Source of the DNA: Acidobacteriota bacterium
GTDB lineage: Bacteria > Acidobacteriota > Terriglobia > Terriglobales > SCQP01
NCBI GenBank assembly: GCA_021823305.1
Contig: JAKAOE010000063.1
Location: 1-8,091 of the forward strand
DNA: 8,091 nucleotides
Direction of reading: 5' to 3'
Numbering within the stretch: position 1 is the first letter of the stretch; each line of letters starts with the position of its first letter. Shown in pieces: positions 1 to 6,541 of this stretch. The notes beneath the pieces are model-generated. The model did no database searches, was not told the origin of the DNA, and saw only the letters and a list, made by a program, of their open reading frames with translations. The position numbers and the translations under genes are program-made.

Positions 1-2
1 TG

Positions 3-1220
3 CTGGTGCCGGAGGCGCTCGAGCTTATGCACGGCATCGCCGACGGCGCGGCGAGCGAGCTGGCCGCCTCCGCCTTCGCGCGCCAGCTCAGCCACTTCGA
101 CAAGATCCTGATGATCAACAGCTACTTCGGCCTGCAGGGCCGGCCGCCGCGCGGCGAGAGCGCCGAGATCGCGCCGCCCGAGGAGGACACGCATTGCTGC
201 AGCGGCGCGGTCATGCTCGGCGCCGCCACCGCCGACGGGCAGGCCATCCACTGCAGCTCCGAGGACCAGCACTTCTTTCCGCAGGAGTATCTCGTCAGCT
301 TCATCGCCGCGCCCAGCGACCGCCGCGCCCACCGCTACACCATCACCGACTCGGCGGGCGAGATCGGCAGCGAGCACGCCATGAACGACCGCGGCGTGGT
401 GGTGAGCGGGTACGCCGGCGGCGGCGTGAACATCCTCGGCCCGACGCTCGCCGAGCCATTTTCCGGCTATCGCCGTCCCGGGCTCGACTGGCAGGTGGGC
501 GACTTCTTCGGCGCCGCCTTCGGGGCGAGCGCCGCCGAGGCGGTTTCGCTGCTGACGGTGGGACGGCCCGACTACCGCAGGAAATCGGGCATGAAGATCG
601 TCGTGGGCAAATGCACGCGCGGCGCCAACTGGGTGGTCTCCGACCGCGCCCATGCGTTCGTGGTGGAGAGCATCCCCGCCGACCAGCACGGCATGCCGCG
701 CTACGCGGTGCGAAAGCCCGGCGACCTGGGGGAGGAGAAGGCCGCCTTCGTCGCCTCCTGCAACAACGTCGAGGCGCACAACAGCTACGACGACCAGAAC
801 CGCCTCGATCCCTCGCATCCCATGGCGATGCACGGCGATGCGACCTCGCATCCGCGGTACGCCGGGCTCAACGTCAGCGGCACGCGCTTCTGGACCTTCA
901 CCTGGCTGATCCGCAACCACTTCGGCAAGATCACGCCAGAGATGGTGGAGCAATGGCGGCACACGCATTATTTTTACGACGCCGCGGGCAAGCGCCACGA
1001 CACGGTGGAGGTGGACGGCAAGCACGTTGCGCCCGCGTTCGCGCCCGGCAGCGGCACGCTGTGCCGCCACACCATCGCCGCCCCGGGCGATGATAACTTC
1101 AAAGGGATCAACATTTACGTCAGCCTGTCGCTGCCGGAGAGGCTCGAGTGCCGCCGCACCAAGGGGCGCCCGTGCGAGTGGGAGGGCGCGTGGGATAGGA
1201 TTGTGCTGGGGAAGGACTAG
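3..1220 (+). CDS. C45-like Ntn-hydrolase / acyltransferase family protein, 5' partial
   Basis: The reading frame is open from the left edge, so the true N-terminus lies outside the window; the GTG at 6 is only the first possible start inside it. Numbering from that GTG, residues 8-15 (MHGIADGA) resemble the 'E-x-x-G-I-A-x-G-A' stretch that precedes the nucleophile in C45 (penicillin acyltransferase-like) proteins. It is followed by HCCSG at 63-67, the likely autoprocessing site, where C64 or C65 would be the N-terminal nucleophile after cleavage. The next segments (GAATADGQAIH, and NDRGVVVSGYAGGGVN around 127-142) match the beta-sheet pattern of that fold. Family members cleave or transfer acyl groups on amide bonds; the substrate cannot be told from sequence. 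The C-terminal half (about 200-404) is less recognisable. Phospholipase-B-like Ntn-hydrolases are the main alternative. The stop is 20 bases before the antitoxin gene, and no functional link to it is evident. Confidence 0.62.
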   Translation: MVPEALELMHGIADGAASELAASAFARQLSHFDKILMINSYFGLQGRPPRGESAEIAPPEEDTHCCSGAVMLGAATADGQAIHCSSEDQHFFPQEYLVSFIAAPSDRRAHRYTITDSAGEIGSEHAMNDRGVVVSGYAGGGVNILGPTLAEPFSGYRRPGLDWQVGDFFGAAFGASAAEAVSLLTVGRPDYRRKSGMKIVVGKCTRGANWVVSDRAHAFVVESIPADQHGMPRYAVRKPGDLGEEKAAFVASCNNVEAHNSYDDQNRLDPSHPMAMHGDATSHPRYAGLNVSGTRFWTFTWLIRNHFGKITPEMVEQWRHTHYFYDAAGKRHDTVEVDGKHVAPAFAPGSGTLCRHTIAAPGDDNFKGINIYVSLSLPERLECRRTKGRPCEWEGAWDRIVLGKD

Positions 1221-1225
1221 GGATG

Positions 1226-1234
1226 TGCTAGAGT
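1226..1234 (+). promoter_or_regulatory. Extended -10 promoter element for vapB
   Basis: TGC directly followed by TAGAGT gives a TGn-TAnnnT extended -10. No convincing -35 hexamer sits 16-18 bases upstream. The box ends 6 bases before the vapB ATG, so a start site 6-8 bases downstream would fall on or next to that ATG, predicting a leaderless transcript. There is no room for a Shine-Dalgarno sequence downstream of such a start site. Confidence 0.45.
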
Positions 1235-1240
1235 AGGGAT

Positions 1241-1492
1241 ATGGCAACGCTGTATGTGGAGAACGTGGCGGAGGAGATCTATGCCGCCATCCGCGAGCGC
1301 GCCAAGCGGAACCGGCGCTCGATCGCAGCGGAGGTGTTGGAGGCGTTGGCGCGCGAGTTTCCCGGCGCGCGCGAGTTGTCGCGCCGCCGCGCCGCGTTCC
1401 GGCGCGCGCTGCAGTTGCAAGCCGCCGCGCCCGCCGGTCCCGGGCCCTTTCCCACGGCGGAGGAGATGGTGCGCGAGCTGCGCGCGCGCTGA
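1241..1492 (+). CDS. vapB: FitA/VapB-type ribbon-helix-helix antitoxin
   Basis: This 83-residue protein begins with a short beta strand (TLYVENV, residues 3-9), followed by two helices (about 10-22 and 25-40) that include RAKRNRRSIAAEVLEAL. That is the classic Arc/MetJ ribbon-helix-helix pattern of FitA-like antitoxins, sometimes annotated as plasmid stability protein. The strand would insert into the operator and the helices form the dimer. The Pro/Ala-rich tail with a final helix (about 72-83, AEEMVRELRAR) is likely the part that binds and blocks the PIN toxin. It lies directly upstream of the PIN gene in the standard antitoxin-first order, and such pairs usually repress their own promoter. 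The 55-base gap to the toxin is longer than usual, since overlap or near-contact is common. The ATG directly follows a -10 box. Confidence 0.85.
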   Translation: MATLYVENVAEEIYAAIRERAKRNRRSIAAEVLEALAREFPGARELSRRRAAFRRALQLQAAAPAGPGPFPTAEEMVRELRAR

Positions 1493-1547
1493 GGGCGAGT
1501 GGGGCGCGCGGCGGGGCGCAGTGCCGGGCCGGGGACCGCGCTGAAGA

Positions 1548-1979
1548 ATGCAGGCCTACGTCATTGACGCCAGCGTGGCGGCGAAGTGGGTGCTGCCGGC
1601 GGCGGGCGAACCCTTCGCCGCCGAGGCGGCCCGCCTGCTCGACGACCTCACCGCCAGCCGCGCCACGGCGCTGGTGCCGGAGCTGTTCTGGGTCGAGATC
1701 GCGCACGTCTGCTGGAAGTCGGTGCAGCGCGGGCGCATCCATGCCGCGCAGGCGGCGCAGGGGCTGGAGACGCTGCGCGCCGTCGGCCTCGCCACCGTTT
1801 CCGTGATGCCGCACCTCGACGATGCGCTGGCGCTGGCGCTCGCTTATCGCCATGCGGCTTACGACTGTCTCTATGTCGCGCTGGCGCGCGCGCTCGACGC
1901 CGAGCTGGTCACGGCGGACGAAGCGCTGGTGCGGGCGTTGGGCAGCCGGTTCGCGCTGCGCTGGCTGGGGGCGTTGTGA
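1548..1979 (+). CDS. vapC: PIN-domain ribonuclease toxin (VapC family)
   Basis: This 143-residue protein spans one PIN domain, the normal size for VapC. The acidic metal-binding residues are present: D7 in YVIDASVAAKW, E50 in LFWVEIAHV, D106 in AAYDCLYVALA and D124 in VTADEAL. The fold should therefore be an intact Mg-dependent RNase. Known VapC toxins cut tRNA or rRNA sites and arrest translation when the antitoxin is degraded; the target here is unknown. The Ala-Tyr-Asp-CLYVALA block is typical of the FitB/VapC subgroup paired with FitA-type antitoxins, which agrees with the upstream gene. The ATG start has only a weak purine stretch (GAAG) ahead of it, so translation may be low or depend on the antitoxin message. 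The stop codon overlaps the -35 of the next promoter. Confidence 0.87.
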   Translation: MQAYVIDASVAAKWVLPAAGEPFAAEAARLLDDLTASRATALVPELFWVEIAHVCWKSVQRGRIHAAQAAQGLETLRAVGLATVSVMPHLDDALALALAYRHAAYDCLYVALARALDAELVTADEALVRALGSRFALRWLGAL

Positions 1980-2003
1980 GCGCGGGCGAAAATCGCTTAT
2001 TCT
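1974..2003 (+). promoter_or_regulatory. Sigma70-like promoter of the arsenic operon
   Basis: TTGTGA (1974-1979, matching TTGACA at four positions) and TATTCT (1998-2003, matching TATAAT at four) are separated by 18 bases. The -35 includes the vapC stop codon. The -10 ends 6 bases before the arsC ATG at 2010, so transcription would begin at or very near that ATG and make a leaderless message. The AT-rich stretch 1989-2010 stands out sharply from the GC-rich surroundings. No clear ArsR-type inverted repeat was found around it. Confidence 0.55.
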
Positions 2004-2009
2004 AGAAAT

Positions 2010-2510
2010 ATGGAAATCGAGGCGGCGGGGCGGTCGCGCAACGTCCTGTTTTTGTGCACGGGCAACTCGGCGCGCTCGATCCTAGCCGAGGCCATTCTCA
2101 ACGCGCGCGGCGCCGGGCGGTTTCGGGCCTTCAGCGCCGGCAGCCGTCCCGCCGGGCGGGTGCATGCGGGCGCGCTGCGGCAGCTGGCATTGGCGGGGCT
2201 GCCGGCGGCCGGGCTGCGGAGCAAGAGCTGGGAGGAGTTCGCGGGTCCGGACGCGCCGGTGATGGATCTGGTCATCACCGTCTGCGACAACGCCGCGCGC
2301 GAAGCTTGCCCGGTGTGGCCGGGGCACCCGGCCGCGGCGCACTGGAGCACGCCCGATCCCGCCACGGCCAGCGGCAGCGGCGGCGACGTCGCCGCCGCAT
2401 TTCGCCAAGCCTACGAAACGCTCGATCGCCGCATTACGGCTCTCCTCGCGCTGCCCTGGGATGCCGATCCCGAAGCCGCGCGGAGGGGACTCACGCGCCT
2501 AATCCCATGA
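2010..2510 (+). CDS. arsC: Arsenate reductase, thioredoxin-coupled (LMW-phosphatase type)
   Basis: This protein of 166 residues reduces arsenate to arsenite in the cytoplasm. It carries the low-molecular-weight phosphatase P-loop C-x5-R as [11 protein letters not shown] (C16 to R22). The resolving pair is in [15 protein letters not shown] (C92 and C100), and the probable general-acid Asp is D116 in HWSTPDPA. The three cysteines C16, C92 and C100 form the redox relay known from Bacillus and Staphylococcus ArsC, in which the final disulfide is reduced by thioredoxin. The spacing of 8 between the last two cysteines is that of the CDNAA-type branch rather than the Staphylococcus type. The ATG lies 6 bases after a -10 box with no Shine-Dalgarno. 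The stop overlaps the acr3 start as ATGA, indicating translational coupling. A plain tyrosine phosphatase is unlikely given the cysteine pair. Confidence 0.92.
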   Translation: MEIEAAGRSRNVLFLCTGNSARSILAEAILNARGAGRFRAFSAGSRPAGRVHAGALRQLALAGLPAAGLRSKSWEEFAGPDAPVMDLVITVCDNAAREACPVWPGHPAAAHWSTPDPATASGSGGDVAAAFRQAYETLDRRITALLALPWDADPEAARRGLTRLIP

Positions 2511-3616
2511 ACATGCCAGCCTCTCCCTCCGCGCCCTCCGCTCCCGGCCCGCTCTGCCCCTCGGGCACCGCCGCGCGGCTCGGTTTCCTCGACCGCTACC
2601 TCACCGGATGGATCTTCGCCGCCATGGCGGTGGGCGTCGGGGCGGGCTGGCTGTGGCCGGGCATCGTGCCGCTGCTCAACCGTTTCAGCGCCGGCACGAC
2701 CTCGATTCCGATCGCGGTGGGGCTGATCCTGATGATGTATCCGCCCTTCACCCGGGTGCGCTACGAGAGCCTGCACGCGGCCTTCGCCAACTGGCGCCTG
2801 CTCAGCCTCTCGCTGCTGCAGAACTGGCTGATCGGGCCGGTGCTGATGTTCGCGCTCGCGGTGGTCTTTTTGCGCGGCTACCCCGCCTACATGGACGGCC
2901 TCATCCTGATCGGGCTGGCGCGCTGCATCGCGATGGTGATCGTCTGGAACGAGCTCGCGCGCGGCGACACCCAGGCCGCCGCGGCGCTGGTGGCGTTCAA
3001 CTCCATTTTCCAGGTGCTGTTCTACTCGGTTTACGCCTGGTTTTTCCTGGCGGTGCTGCCGCCCGCGCTCGGCCTGCCCGCCGCCGCGGTGCATGTCTCG
3101 ATGGGCGAGATCGCCAGCAGCGTGCTGCTCTACCTCGGTCTGCCGTTCTTCGCCGGTTGGCTGACGCGGACGCTCCTGCGCCGCGCCAAGGGCGACGTCT
3201 GGTACACGCAGCGCTTCGTTCCGCGCATCAGTCCGCTGACGCTGATCGCCCTGCCGTTCACCATCGTGGTGATGTTTTCGCTCAAGGGCGGGGTGATCGT
3301 GCGTCTGCCGCTCGACGCGCTGCGCATCGCGCTGCCGCTGGTGGCCTATTTCGTGCTGATGTTCCTGATCACGTTCCTGATGGGGCGCAGGCTGGGCGCC
3401 AACTACGCCGAGACCGCGACGCTCTCGTTCACCGCCGCGTCCAACAACTTCGAGCTGGCCATCGCGGTGGCGGTGGCGGTGTTCGGCATCAACTCCGGCG
3501 CCGCCTTCGCCGCCGTGATCGGGCCGCTGGTCGAAGTGCCGGTGATGATCGGGCTGGTGAACGTCTCGCTCCGGCTGCAGCGCCGCTTTGTTCAGACCGC
3601 CGCTTCGTTGGGCTAG
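2507..3616 (+). CDS. acr3: Arsenite efflux permease, ACR3 family
   Basis: This inner-membrane carrier expels arsenite and completes detoxification after ArsC. The 369 residues begin with a Ser/Pro/Ala-rich stretch of about 25, then [11 protein letters not shown], the usual start of the first helix. About ten hydrophobic segments follow (roughly 33-50, 63-80, 98-122, 130-150, 158-183, 198-218, 240-260, 275-292, 305-327, 332-355). The two residues known to be essential in ACR3 are present: C140 in [12 protein letters not shown] and E316 in [11 protein letters not shown]. The ATG at 2507 overlaps the arsC stop; a second ATG at 2513 is also possible. A purine-rich GGAGGGG at 2482-2488 is too distant to serve well, so coupling to arsC translation is the better explanation. 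The length and motifs match ACR3 rather than the unrelated ArsB family. Confidence 0.93.
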   Translation: MNMPASPSAPSAPGPLCPSGTAARLGFLDRYLTGWIFAAMAVGVGAGWLWPGIVPLLNRFSAGTTSIPIAVGLILMMYPPFTRVRYESLHAAFANWRLLSLSLLQNWLIGPVLMFALAVVFLRGYPAYMDGLILIGLARCIAMVIVWNELARGDTQAAAALVAFNSIFQVLFYSVYAWFFLAVLPPALGLPAAAVHVSMGEIASSVLLYLGLPFFAGWLTRTLLRRAKGDVWYTQRFVPRISPLTLIALPFTIVVMFSLKGGVIVRLPLDALRIALPLVAYFVLMFLITFLMGRRLGANYAETATLSFTAASNNFELAIAVAVAVFGINSGAAFAAVIGPLVEVPVMIGLVNVSLRLQRRFVQTAASLG

Positions 3617-3635
3617 ACGGGGCCAGGCTGGGACC

Positions 3636-4448
3636 ATGCAGCGGCTGCCCACCTTTTATCTCAGCCATGGCGGCGGGCCGTGGCCCTATATGCAGGGGGA
3701 GTTCCGCGCCCGCTTCGCCAAGCTCGAAGCCGCGCTGCGGGACGTGCCGCGCCAGGCCGGCGCCAAGCCCAGCGCGATCGTGGCCGTCTCCGGGCATTGG
3801 GAGGACGCCAGCTTCGCCGTGACGGCCAGCCCGGCGCCGCCGATGATTTACGACTTCGGCGGCTTTCCGCCGGAGATCTACCGCATCCGCTACGCCGCGT
3901 CCGGCGCGCCGGCGCTGGCGGGCCGCGTCGCAGCGCTGATCCGCGCCGCCGGGCTGGAGTCACGCCTCGACCCGGCGCGGGGTTTCGATCACGGCGTCTA
4001 CGCCGTGCTGGCGGTGGCCTATCCCGCGGCCGATGTCCCGGTGGTGCAGGTCTCGCTGCGCGCCGATTACGACCCCGGCGCCCATCTCGCTCTCGGCCGC
4101 GCGCTGGCGCCGCTGCGCGAGGAAGGCGTGCTGATCCTGGGCAGCGGCAGCAGCTACCACAACCTGCGCAGCTTCTTTGCCGACGGCGCCAACCATCCGC
4201 GCGAGGAGTCGGCCGCCTTCGACGCCTGGCTGCGGGAGACGCTGCTGCTGGCCGACCCGGCCGAGCGCGCCGCGCACCTCACCGCCTGGGAGCAGGCCCC
4301 CTGCGCCCGTCTCGTCCACCCCGAGCCGGACCATCTACTGCCGCTGCACGTGGCCGCGGGCGCCGCCGGGGGCGACCGCGCCGAGCTCATCTACCACGAG
4401 GACGACTTCTTCGGCCGCCTTGCGGTCTCCAGCTTCCGCTTCGGCTAG
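3636..4448 (+). CDS. LigB/DODA-type extradiol ring-cleavage dioxygenase
   Basis: This 270-residue protein matches the class III extradiol dioxygenase family that includes plant 4,5-DOPA dioxygenase and E. coli YgiD. Expected metal and catalytic histidines are visible: H11 in LSHGGGPW, H54 in SGHWE, H119 in FDHGVY, H175 in SSYHNLR, and H233 in PDHLLPLH. H11, H54 and H233 are the likely metal ligands (Fe or Zn), and H119 and H175 the likely acid-base residues. Members open catechol rings with O2, though the substrate of most bacterial ones is unknown. The ATG at 3636 is chosen because the conserved [10 protein letters not shown] begins there; an upstream TTG in frame at 3588 would overlap acr3 without adding a conserved segment. 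It starts 19 bases after acr3, so it is probably cotranscribed with the arsenic genes. It is not related to ArsI, the C-As lyase, which is a vicinal-oxygen-chelate protein. Confidence 0.85.
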   Translation: MQRLPTFYLSHGGGPWPYMQGEFRARFAKLEAALRDVPRQAGAKPSAIVAVSGHWEDASFAVTASPAPPMIYDFGGFPPEIYRIRYAASGAPALAGRVAALIRAAGLESRLDPARGFDHGVYAVLAVAYPAADVPVVQVSLRADYDPGAHLALGRALAPLREEGVLILGSGSSYHNLRSFFADGANHPREESAAFDAWLRETLLLADPAERAAHLTAWEQAPCARLVHPEPDHLLPLHVAAGAAGGDRAELIYHEDDFFGRLAVSSFRFG

Positions 4449-4495
4449 GGTGGCACGGCCACGGCGGGAGCCGCGACGGAGGCGGCTGCGGCCGG

Positions 4496-4501
4496 TATAC
4501 T
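4496..4501 (+). promoter_or_regulatory. -10 box (TATACT) ahead of a decayed gene
   Basis: TATACT matches the -10 consensus at five of six positions and lies 11 bases before the GTG of a Tat-signal reading frame. No clear -35 is seen. A start site here would leave a leader of only a few bases. The promoter seems preserved although the gene behind it appears broken. Confidence 0.4.
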
Positions 4502-4512
4502 GAAGCCGAACC

Positions 4513-4675
4513 GTGACCAGATCGCTATCACGCCGGGCCTGGATCAAGACGGCCGGAAGTCTGCCGCTAGCCGGCGCCGTCCAAGGATTTCGGTTCGTTC
4601 AAGCTCTGCGGGCGCGGCGAGTATCCGCGCACATTCCTGCTGAGTGGACAGGCCGCGAAGGGCGAAGAACTGTAA
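4513..4675 (+). pseudogene. Relic of a Tat-exported protein gene (start and tail in different frames)
   Basis: From the GTG at 4513 the frame encodes a textbook twin-arginine signal start (SLSRRAWIKTAGSLPLAGAV). Beyond about 4580 this frame loses third-position GC bias and becomes Arg/Ala filler, then runs into the opposing gene. In the +1 shifted frame, from about 4580 to the TAA at 4673-4675, codon use looks coding again and reads as a natural C-terminus (FKLCGRGEYPRTF, then LLSGQAAKGEEL). The simplest reading is that a larger exported protein lost its middle by deletion, with a frame change at the join near 4575-4600. A short protein with a sequencing frameshift is the alternative. The original function is unknown. 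It sits after the ars-linked dioxygenase gene and converges on the aminotransferase gene. Confidence 0.5.
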
Positions 4676-4699
4676 CTGCGGCGGAGGCTGCCGCGGGGC

Positions 4700-5986
4700 T
4701 CAGGCCATCTTGGCTTTGTACTCGTCGAAGGCGGCGAGCAGGCGGGCCATGTCGGTTTTGAGGAAGTAGTAGGGGGTGGCCAGCCGCATTTCCGAGGGCT
4801 CGCTGCCGCGGATGCGGATCTTTTTTTGCGTCCACATCCAGTCCTCCAGCTTCATGCGCTCGATGGGCGAGATGTCCACCGTGGTCAGGGCGCAGCGCAG
4901 GCTGGGGTCGAGGCCGGTGATGTTGGTGGCGCCGCGCTGCTGCATGGCGTCGAGCATGGCCTGGTTCATGGCCCGGTGCCGGGCCTCGATCCTATCCATG
5001 CCGATCTGGTTGGCGAAATCGATCGCCGCCTTGAGACCCCAGAGCGAAGGCACGTTGGAAGTGCCGATCTGCTGGAAGCGGTAAGCGCCGCCGGTGGTGC
5101 TGTCCCAACTGGAGCTGGCGATGGTGTTCCAGAGATGGTCTTCCATGCCCGACTTGACGTAGAGAAAGCCGCTGCCCTTGGGGGCCTGCAGCCACTTGTG
5201 CGGGCTGGAGGTGTAGTAGTCGCAACCGATGTCGTGCACATCGAGCCGCATCATGCCGGTGACGTGGGCGCCATCCACGGCGGAGGCGATGCCCTTGTCG
5301 CGCGCCAGCGCGCAGAGCTGCTTGGCGGGCAGCACGACGCCGGTGACGGTGGTGACGTGGCTGAAGAAGAAGATGCGGGTGCGGGGCGTGATGGCGTCGT
5401 TGAACCGGTTCAGGACGTCCTCGGGTTTGGGGATGGGTTTGGGCAGCGCGACCTTTCTGACCGTGATCCCGTAGCGCTTGGCGCGCAGAAACCACCCGTT
5501 TTCGCCGCCTTCGTGCTCCTGGTCGGTGATGACAACCTCGTCGCCGGGGTTCATCTTGAAGCCGTTGGAGACGTAATTGTTGGCCTCGGTGGCGTTGCGC
5601 AACATCGCTAGTTCGTCGCGTTCGCAGCCGATGAAAGCGGCCAGGGGATCGCGGAACCGGTTCCAGGGACCGTACCCCCAGATGGGGTAATCCTCGGGGT
5701 TGGCGTCGTCCATTTTCTCGGTGGTGTTGTAGCCGTCGAAGATGGCCTTGAGTACGGGCGCGGGCGAGGAGCCGCAGGTGCCGTTGTTGAAGTAGATCTC
5801 GTCGGCGGGGATGAGGAACTGCTTGCGGATGCCGGCCCAGTAGGCTTCTTCATCGTCCAGGTAGAGGCGGGCGGGCGGCAGCTCGCGGGGAACGGCGGCC
5901 AGGCGCTCGAGCAAGGGATGGGTAAAGAGAGCGGCCGATGCGACTCCCGCGCCGGACGCCAAAAAACCGCGGCGATTCAAACTCAT
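4700..5986 (-). CDS. Tat-signal class V aminotransferase, isopenicillin-N-epimerase-like
   Basis: This 428-residue PLP-dependent enzyme starts with a twin-arginine signal (NRRGFLASGAGVASAALF, about residues 4-21), predicting folded export. The class V fold is clear: FNNGTCGSSP near 66-75 at the substrate/cofactor entry, RNATEANN at 130-137, the PLP-ring contact region VDGAH (D238, H241), and SSPHKWLQAPKGSGFLYV with the Schiff-base lysine K264. These motifs match the CefD-like branch, whose bacterial members are often of unknown substrate (epimerase, desulfurase or lyase chemistry all possible). No typical desulfurase Cys loop is evident, so NifS/SufS function is unlikely. The ATG is supported by GGGAGG on the minus strand (5994-5999), 7 bases upstream, the best Shine-Dalgarno in the window. 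A possible -10 lies at 6021-6026. It is downstream of tRNA-His on the same strand and convergent with the relic at 4513-4675. Confidence 0.9.
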   Translation of the reverse strand: MSLNRRGFLASGAGVASAALFTHPLLERLAAVPRELPPARLYLDDEEAYWAGIRKQFLIPADEIYFNNGTCGSSPAPVLKAIFDGYNTTEKMDDANPEDYPIWGYGPWNRFRDPLAAFIGCERDELAMLRNATEANNYVSNGFKMNPGDEVVITDQEHEGGENGWFLRAKRYGITVRKVALPKPIPKPEDVLNRFNDAITPRTRIFFFSHVTTVTGVVLPAKQLCALARDKGIASAVDGAHVTGMMRLDVHDIGCDYYTSSPHKWLQAPKGSGFLYVKSGMEDHLWNTIASSSWDSTTGGAYRFQQIGTSNVPSLWGLKAAIDFANQIGMDRIEARHRAMNQAMLDAMQQRGATNITGLDPSLRCALTTVDISPIERMKLEDWMWTQKKIRIRGSEPSEMRLATPYYFLKTDMARLLAAFDEYKAKMA

Positions 5987-6020
5987 GCGGATACCTCCCG
6001 AACTGGATGCTTACGCGCCT

Positions 6021-6026
6021 ACTGTA
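6021..6026 (-). promoter_or_regulatory. Possible -10 box for the aminotransferase gene
   Basis: Minus-strand TACAGT fits TAnnnT and lies 34 bases before the ATG, leaving a normal leader with the Shine-Dalgarno. No recognisable -35 hexamer sits 16-18 bases upstream, so read-through from the tRNA promoter is an alternative. Confidence 0.25.
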
Positions 6027-6097
6027 ACCGATCTCGCGCGCCGCGATCCCCTTTCTCCCGGGTCGCCTGCAAGTCCAATGTTTTCAGGTGGTTGAGG

Positions 6098-6175
6098 TGG
6101 GGTGAGTGGAGGGATTCGAACCCTCGGCCACTGGAGCCACAATCCAGCGCTCTACCAAGCTGAGCTACACTCACC
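6098..6175 (-). tRNA. tRNA-His (GTG anticodon)
   Basis: The minus strand folds into a complete cloverleaf. The acceptor stem is GTGAGTG with CACTCAC, the D arm is GCTC/GAGC, and the anticodon stem is CTGGA/TCCAG with loop TTGTGGC. The anticodon GTG is at 6138-6140, the variable loop has five bases, and the T arm is GAGGG/CCCTC around TTCGAAT. The histidine identity pair is present, with an extra G at -1 (6175) facing discriminator C73 (6101). The CCA end is encoded (6098-6100). All stems pair without mismatch, so the gene looks functional. Confidence 0.97.
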
Positions 6176-6186
6176 GCGCAGGATCG

Positions 6187-6195
6187 AGTATAGCA
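6187..6195 (-). promoter_or_regulatory. Extended -10 promoter of tRNA-His
   Basis: On the minus strand TGC is followed by TATACT, an extended -10 of the TGn-TATAnT type, ending 11 bases before the tRNA 5' end. A start site about 7 bases downstream would leave a very short 5' leader for RNase P removal. The -35 region (around 6210-6215) is not convincing. Confidence 0.55.
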
Positions 6196-6345
6196 AGCCT
6201 TTCGCCCGGGGCTGGCCGGCCTCCCACCGCGCTGCCGTGCATTGTCTCTCCGGCCAGCGGCTTGCCGCCGCCGTTCCGGCGGCCGTTCTCCGGCGCGATG
6301 GCGCCGCACCCGGCGCACGTTCATAGTTATATCCCGATGTGAGTC

Positions 6346-6431
6346 TCAGGCGAGCACGGCGGCAGTCAGGGCGATTGCCGCGCGCGGGGTGTCGCGCTCC
6401 TTGAGCAGCAGCGCGATTCCCGCCGGCCGCC
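6346..6431 (-). pseudogene. Possible eroded gene tail, minus strand
   Basis: From just after an in-frame stop at 6432-6434 to the TGA at 6346-6348 the minus strand reads about 28 codons with high third-position GC and a natural-looking end (KERDTPRAAIALTAAVLA). There is no start codon context, and the frame is closed upstream by adjacent stops. This could be the remnant of a truncated gene or a chance stretch in GC-rich DNA. I do not recognise the family. Confidence 0.2.
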
Positions 6432-6497
6432 GGCCCTGGAGTTACTAGCGGGATTCCCGGGTGGAGCGCGGCGGCGGGGCGGCTGCGTCCGGCGCAG

Positions 6498-6541
6498 TAT
6501 GCTAGCGGCATAGGGGACGTCTCAAAAGCTCACGTCGAGCT
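6498..6541. repeat. Two 15-base palindromes upstream of cheW
   Basis: TATGC-tagcg-GCATA (6498-6512) and AGCTC-acgtc-GAGCT (6527-6541) each have 5-base arms and a 5-base spacer, with centres 29 bases apart. The first covers a -10-like TATGCT. The arms differ in sequence, so they are not two copies of one operator. They may be small hairpins, regulatory sites or chance. Confidence 0.25.

Noticed and set aside
194..1093. Long Arg-rich open frame overlapping the C45-like gene
   Set aside because: Composition is Arg/Ala/His filler with no recognisable motif; it is a shadow frame of a GC-rich gene.
2411..3652. 413-codon open frame on the minus strand across acr3
   Set aside because: It is His/Arg/Gln/Glu-rich without domain signals, while the + strand has unmistakable ACR3 motifs; it is a mirror of the permease codons.
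2608..3822. 404-codon + frame across acr3 and the dioxygenase start
   Set aside because: It crosses two well-supported genes and has low-complexity Arg/Ala composition.
4450..4462. Hairpin GTGGC-acg-GCCAC directly after the dioxygenase stop, as a terminator
   Set aside because: The stem is only 5 base pairs and no T-rich tract follows, so there is not enough to call an intrinsic terminator.
4678..4694. GCGGC/GCCGC inverted repeat between the converging relic and aminotransferase genes, as a terminator
   Set aside because: Short stem with a 7-base loop and no T tract on either strand; common by chance at this GC content.
6098..6175. tRNA-His as an integration site with flanking att repeats
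   Set aside because: No second copy of the tRNA 3' end and no integrase were seen in the window.
6152..6511. 119-codon minus-strand frame running into the tRNA gene
   Set aside because: It overlaps the tRNA and its promoter, and its composition is typical of non-coding GC-rich DNA.
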